Part shown: positions 30,410 to 33,666 of the stretch, one piece after another
How the letters are laid out: every line of letters begins with the position of its first letter
Position numbering within the stretch: position 1 is the first letter of the stretch
Origin: Acidobacteria bacterium RIFCSPLOWO2_02_FULL_61_28
GTDB taxonomy: Bacteria; Acidobacteriota; Terriglobia; 2-12-FULL-54-10
Direction of reading: 5' to 3'
Assembly (NCBI GenBank): GCA_001767035.1
Contig: MEKR01000057.1
Coordinates: forward strand, 1-33,666
DNA: 33,666 nt
Position numbers and translations under genes: made by a program
Notes under the pieces: model-generated
The model's database searches: none
The model's input: only the letters and a program-made list of their open reading frames with translations
Told to the model about the DNA's origin: nothing

Positions 30410-31522
30410 TTATCTCCTGGAACCAAACGCGAAAATCTCGCGGAGGTCCTGGGCCATCCGTTGGGCAGCCTCGGGGGTGGGGGCGGCGCCGTTTTGCGAG
30501 TAGCGAACCGTCTCCAGGGTTCCCAGAACACTGATCGTCTTTTCCCGCAAGTCGCGGTCCGTGCCGAGGCGTCCCATCTCTTCGTCCAGCTCGCTGGCCG
30601 TCAGACCTGCCGTCGCGAGCTCCAGGTAGTGGCCTACGTATTCTTTGAGGTCTTGATAGGACTGGTCATAGAAACGGATGGCTGTCTCGGTGTTGGCGAA
30701 GTCTCCGGGGACCGAGCTCAACCAGCGTTCCCGGACCGCCAGCATGGCCTTGCGCCGATCGGGCCCGCGCTGGCTCTTGCGGCGGCGGATCAAGGCAACA
30801 GTTTCCCAGCCGAGACCGGCGACTATGAGGATCAAGGAGAATGTCCCGGCAAAGGCCAACACCCATCGCGACTGCGGCCAGGAAGAAACCGAGACCGCGT
30901 CGCGGATGTCGTTGGCGCCCGGGGGCAGCGTGGTGCGCAAACCAATCACGGGGCCGGGCACCGTCAAGCTCTCGGCTGCCGCCTCCTGGGCGCGCAGGAC
31001 GCCGCGTTCCCGCTTAAAGTAAAACAAAGTCAGTTGAGGAATCTGTTCGTTGGCCTTGCCGGTGGCGAACGTGGTCAACATCAGGTCTACGTAGAGCCGC
31101 CGATTGCTGTTCTTCAAGTTCAGCGTCCTCTTGCTGACCTCCATGACCTGAAACGGGTCCATGTTCACGGTCTCTTTGCTCATCGTATCGAGGACAAACT
31201 CATAATTCGGCGTGTGATCCACAATGATCGTGTAGTGGAACTGGTCCCCGACCCAGACGGCGGTGTGCTCCAGGTGGGTCGTAAACGTCATGCCCGCGGG
31301 CGGCGGCGGGACTTCTTTGGACTTGCTGGAAGGTGGCGGGGGAACAGGCGAGGGCGCTTCCATCTCAGCATCACGGCCTCTTCCCTGGGCTTGGGCCCGG
31401 GCCATCGGGACCCTCCCCACCAGGACCAGCCCCAGGGCGACTCCCAAGGCGGTTCGGCAGAGCAGGGCTTTCCGGAAGCCTGCCTGCCGGCGATCCATCC
31501 GATTTTCAAACCAACCTCTCAT
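30410..31522 (-). CDS. BatD-like exported membrane protein
   Basis: The 370-residue protein starts at the ATG at 31522, with GGAGG five bases upstream and an ATGA overlap with the DUF58 gene. It has a signal peptide (ALLCRTALGVALGLVLVG) and a proline-rich linker (PSPVPPPPSSKSKEVPPPPA). A periplasmic beta domain follows (TFTTHLEHTAVWVGDQFHYT, VDHTPNYEFVLDT, and FATGKANEQIPQLTLFYFKR), then one membrane helix (WVLAFAGTFSLILIVAGLGW) and a cytoplasmic helical tail with AIRFYDQSYQDLKEYVGHYL. This matches the BatD/oxygen-tolerance layout, although BatD usually has more Ig-like repeats. The position between DUF58 and VWA genes supports the call. The tail may contact the ATPase (inference). Confidence 0.75.
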   Translation of the reverse strand: MRGWFENRMDRRQAGFRKALLCRTALGVALGLVLVGRVPMARAQAQGRGRDAEMEAPSPVPPPPSSKSKEVPPPPAGMTFTTHLEHTAVWVGDQFHYTIIVDHTPNYEFVLDTMSKETVNMDPFQVMEVSKRTLNLKNSNRRLYVDLMLTTFATGKANEQIPQLTLFYFKRERGVLRAQEAAAESLTVPGPVIGLRTTLPPGANDIRDAVSVSSWPQSRWVLAFAGTFSLILIVAGLGWETVALIRRRKSQRGPDRRKAMLAVRERWLSSVPGDFANTETAIRFYDQSYQDLKEYVGHYLELATAGLTASELDEEMGRLGTDRDLREKTISVLGTLETVRYSQNGAAPTPEAAQRMAQDLREIFAFGSRR

Positions 31523-32409
31523 ATTTTCCTCCGCCGTTCGAAGAGCATCATTAAGGGGTCCATAAAGGATTCCCCCACCTGGAGAAACAAGCATTCCATC
31601 CCGAGGGAATAGAACAGGTCTTGCAAATCGGTCCTGCGGTTCTCTACGATGTCTTCGAACCGCTTCCGTTGCGCGGAGGAAAGGCTAACCAGCATTTCCT
31701 CTCCGCTCTCGGCCGAGCGGAACCGCAGCAATCCCCGGCCCGTCGGCAGGTGGCGTTCGATCTGGTCCCCGAAGATTACCGGAACCACGTCGTGTTTCTG
31801 CGCCAGGACCTTCAGGTCCGGCAACTGGGCGAGCGAGGGCGTCGCGGGGTCGGTAATAAAGTCCGAGAGCAGGAACACAATGGACATCCGCCGCAGTTGG
31901 CTCCGCAGGAAGCGCAAGGCCAGTTCCCAATTGGTGCCCCGGCGCCGGGGATTCAAAGTGTAGAGCTGCTCAATAGCCCGCCAGACATGGCCGCGACCCT
32001 TTCGCGGAAGCTTGAACGCTTCCACGCGGTCGGTGAAGGCCAGAAAGCCGAAGTTGCAATTGTCACTGGCGGCGGAGAAGCCCAGCGTCGCCGCCACTTG
32101 CAGCAGCCGCATGCGCTTGGAATACGCGGCCGTCGAAAAATACATGGAGCGGGAGACGTCCACTACTAAAAAGACCGTAATCTCCTTCTCTTCAAATTGC
32201 CGCTTCAGGAACAACTCCTGCATCCGCGCCGAGACGTTCCAATCCACGCGCCGCAGGTCTTCGCCGATTTGATACTTGAGGTGGGTCTCAAATTCGTAAC
32301 CGGAGCCGCGGATGGGGCTGCGGCTTTGCCCGAAGCGCAGGCTGCGGATGCGCCGCGAGGCGGCGATTTCAATGTATTGCAGCTCTTTGGCCAGTTCCGG
32401 CGCTAACAT
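31519..32409 (-). CDS. DUF58-domain protein (degenerate VWA)
   Basis: The 296-residue cytoplasmic protein has the DUF58 signature SPIRGSGYEFETHLKYQIGE followed by DLRRVDWNVSARMQELFLKR (about 31-70), then a VWA-like core: TVFLVVDVSRSMYF, FGFLAFTDRVEAFKLP and IVFLLSDFITD. The first metal-site motif DVSRSM is complete here. DUF58 proteins are encoded with MoxR ATPases almost everywhere and are believed to link the ATPase to client membrane proteins (family knowledge). The ATG at 32409 is preceded by an AGGGAG that overlaps the MoxR stop, 12 bases upstream. It overlaps the next gene as ATGA. Confidence 0.9.
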   Translation of the reverse strand: MLAPELAKELQYIEIAASRRIRSLRFGQSRSPIRGSGYEFETHLKYQIGEDLRRVDWNVSARMQELFLKRQFEEKEITVFLVVDVSRSMYFSTAAYSKRMRLLQVAATLGFSAASDNCNFGFLAFTDRVEAFKLPRKGRGHVWRAIEQLYTLNPRRRGTNWELALRFLRSQLRRMSIVFLLSDFITDPATPSLAQLPDLKVLAQKHDVVPVIFGDQIERHLPTGRGLLRFRSAESGEEMLVSLSSAQRKRFEDIVENRRTDLQDLFYSLGMECLFLQVGESFMDPLMMLFERRRKI

Positions 32410-32421
32410 CCGTCTCGCTCC

Positions 32422-33435
32422 CTAAGGGATCGGGGTGTGGCGCAGCACTTCCGCCACAATCTCATCCGTGCTCACACTTTCCACTTCGGCCCGGATGGTG
32501 CGGACCAGCCGGTGGTGCAATACGTCGGTGGCAATGAACTTGACGTCGGAGGGGAGGACGTAATCCCGCCCCCGGAAGAAGGCCACCGTGCGCGAGATCG
32601 CCAGCAAGTGCTGGTAGGAGCGCGGGGAGGCCCCGTGCAGCACCATCTCGCGGACGATCGGCAGGGAGTCGGGGCGCGAATTGCGGGTGGCCTGCCCGAG
32701 CGACACGATATAGCGGCGCACTTTGTCGTCCACATGCACCTGCGCGACCATCTGGCGGATCAGCACGACCGCCTGAGGGCTAGCCACCGTGCTCACCTGC
32801 GTATCCTCCAAGCGAGCCAGCAGCATCCGGAATTCGCTTTCCGGGGTCGGATAGTGGACCCGGACCATCATGGCGAAGCGGTCGAGCTGGGCCTCCGGGA
32901 GCGAGAACACGCCTTCCTGCTCGACCGGGTTCTGCGTGGCCAGCACCCAGAAGGGGTCTTCCAGGGTAAACGTGTTTTCGCCGATGGTTACCTGCCGTTC
33001 CTGCATCGCCTCCAGCAACGCGCTTTGCGTTTTCTGCGGGGCGCGGTTGATCTCATCCGCCAGAACGATATTGGCGAAAATCGGCCCCTTTTCGGTGCGG
33101 AACTCCGCCATCCGGCTGTCAAAGATGCGGGTCCCCAAAATGTCGGCCGGGAGCATGTCGGGGGTGAACTGGATGCGCTGAAACTTCGCATGGATGGTAT
33201 TGGCGATGGCGGAGACCAGCAAGGTCTTGGCCAGGCCCGGCACGCCTTCCAGCAGGATATGTCCGGAGCCGGTCTTCTCGGCTTCACCGCGGCGGAACGA
33301 ATAGGGGATTCTCCCGAAGAGGCCAATCAAGATTTTCCGCACCAGCTCGTCCTGCCCGATAATGACCCGACTGACCTGCCCCTCAATTTGGTGGATGATT
33401 TCCCAGGCTTGTTCTTTTGCTTCGATGGCTTGCAC
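32422..33435 (-). CDS. MoxR-family AAA+ ATPase
   Basis: The 337-residue ATPase has Walker A GVPGLAKT (64-71), the MoxR-type stretch RIQFTPDMLPADILGTRIFD, Walker B IVLADEINRAPQKTQSALLE (123-142), sensor-1 region FWVLATQNPVEQEGVFSLPE and AQLDRFAMMV. The C-terminal lid has SPRSYQHLLAISRTVAFFRG. MoxR proteins act as chaperone-like remodelers with VWA partners (family knowledge). A short insertion (SFRRGEAEKTGSGH, about 46-59) separates the N-helix from Walker A and may be a local feature. The start is a GTG at 33435 with a G-rich AAGGGGGA about seven bases upstream. It lies 29 bases after the upstream VWA gene. Confidence 0.94.
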   Translation of the reverse strand: MQAIEAKEQAWEIIHQIEGQVSRVIIGQDELVRKILIGLFGRIPYSFRRGEAEKTGSGHILLEGVPGLAKTLLVSAIANTIHAKFQRIQFTPDMLPADILGTRIFDSRMAEFRTEKGPIFANIVLADEINRAPQKTQSALLEAMQERQVTIGENTFTLEDPFWVLATQNPVEQEGVFSLPEAQLDRFAMMVRVHYPTPESEFRMLLARLEDTQVSTVASPQAVVLIRQMVAQVHVDDKVRRYIVSLGQATRNSRPDSLPIVREMVLHGASPRSYQHLLAISRTVAFFRGRDYVLPSDVKFIATDVLHHRLVRTIRAEVESVSTDEIVAEVLRHTPIP

Positions 33436-33464
33436 TACCGTTCCCCCTTTTTTGTTCCCAGCCG

Positions 33465-33666
33465 CTATAAAAAGATTCCCAAGAGGAGGCTGGTGAAGGC
33501 GGCCAGCAAAAAGTATTGATACATATCTTTGCGGATCGGATTGGCTTGATAGCCGGCGATGGGCCGCCCCTCCAGCAGGATTTCATCGAGCGCGCGGTCC
33601 ACCTGCTGGTTGTCCTCCCCGCGGTAAAAGCTGGCCCCGGTCCGTTCGGCGACTTCTCGCATGGTT
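33465..33666 (-). CDS. VWA-domain membrane protein, C-terminal fragment (cut by window edge)
   Basis: Only 66 C-terminal residues are visible; the gene continues beyond the right edge. They read MREVAERTGASFYRGEDNQQ, VDRALDEILLEGRPIAGYQA, and a final membrane helix YFLLAAFTSLLLGIFL. The RTGASFYRGEDN segment matches the last strand and helix of BatA/BatB VWA domains (compare TTGGRYFDVSNP in the VWA protein at 29408). The methionine at 33662 is internal. It would make this locus VWA-MoxR-DUF58-BatD-VWA, with one VWA gene upstream of the ATPase. Confidence 0.65.
   Translation of the reverse strand, partial: TMREVAERTGASFYRGEDNQQVDRALDEILLEGRPIAGYQANPIRKDMYQYFLLAAFTSLLLGIFL

Overview
The window is about 33.7 kb of GC-rich, gene-dense bacterial chromosome. 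I infer Acidobacteriota. The reasons are an Oar-like TonB-dependent receptor with an N-terminal carboxypeptidase-regulatory-like domain and a plug, a two-domain ThyX-like protein, a MoxR/DUF58/VWA locus with a cohesin-type secreted protein beside it, and many short palindromic intergenic repeats. Housekeeping genes in the window are rpmE, thyX, miaB, lipA and a thiF-type gene. No tRNA, rRNA, CRISPR array, transposase or phage gene was seen.

Layout, left to right. 1-0.6 kb: the 3' end of a RelE-type toxin gene overlapping its antitoxin gene. 0.7-2.5 kb: a GT39/ArnT-type membrane glycosyltransferase (minus strand). 2.7-5.4 kb, plus strand: a SAM methyltransferase, rpmE and a tandem ThyX. 5.5-7.5 kb: a coupled DeoC-type aldolase and zinc dehydrogenase (minus). 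7.7-13.0 kb, minus: a TPR protein, a large TonB-dependent receptor and an overlapping SAM methyltransferase. 13.3-15.3 kb, plus: miaB and a bifunctional-nuclease-family gene. 15.3-18.9 kb: a VOC protein, a small unknown, lipA, a secreted unknown and a thiF-type gene. 19.2-29.2 kb, all minus: a heavy-metal-type RND efflux locus. Its order of transcription is cohesin-like secreted protein, short TolC-like protein, FMN-binding protein, adaptor 1, adaptor 2 with extra N-terminal domains, then an AT-richer islet (DUF4160, DUF2442, DUF2971), then the pump. 29.4-33.7 kb, minus: VWA (partial), MoxR ATPase, DUF58, BatD-like, VWA.

The two signals most worth following are these. (1) The RND locus has an unusual composition: two adaptors, a degenerate FMN-binding domain, a cohesin-like protein, and a pump lacking both the CzcA-type DFG aspartate and the CusA methionine triad. 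A three-gene islet with toxin-antitoxin/defence character separates pump from adaptors. (2) Short dispersed repeats have entered reading frames at least five times (SAM methyltransferase interior and C-terminus, LipA C-terminus, ThiF interior, TolC-like N-terminus). This resembles the Rickettsia palindromic elements in outcome, although the sequences are different. All family assignments come from reading protein motifs by eye; no database search was run.
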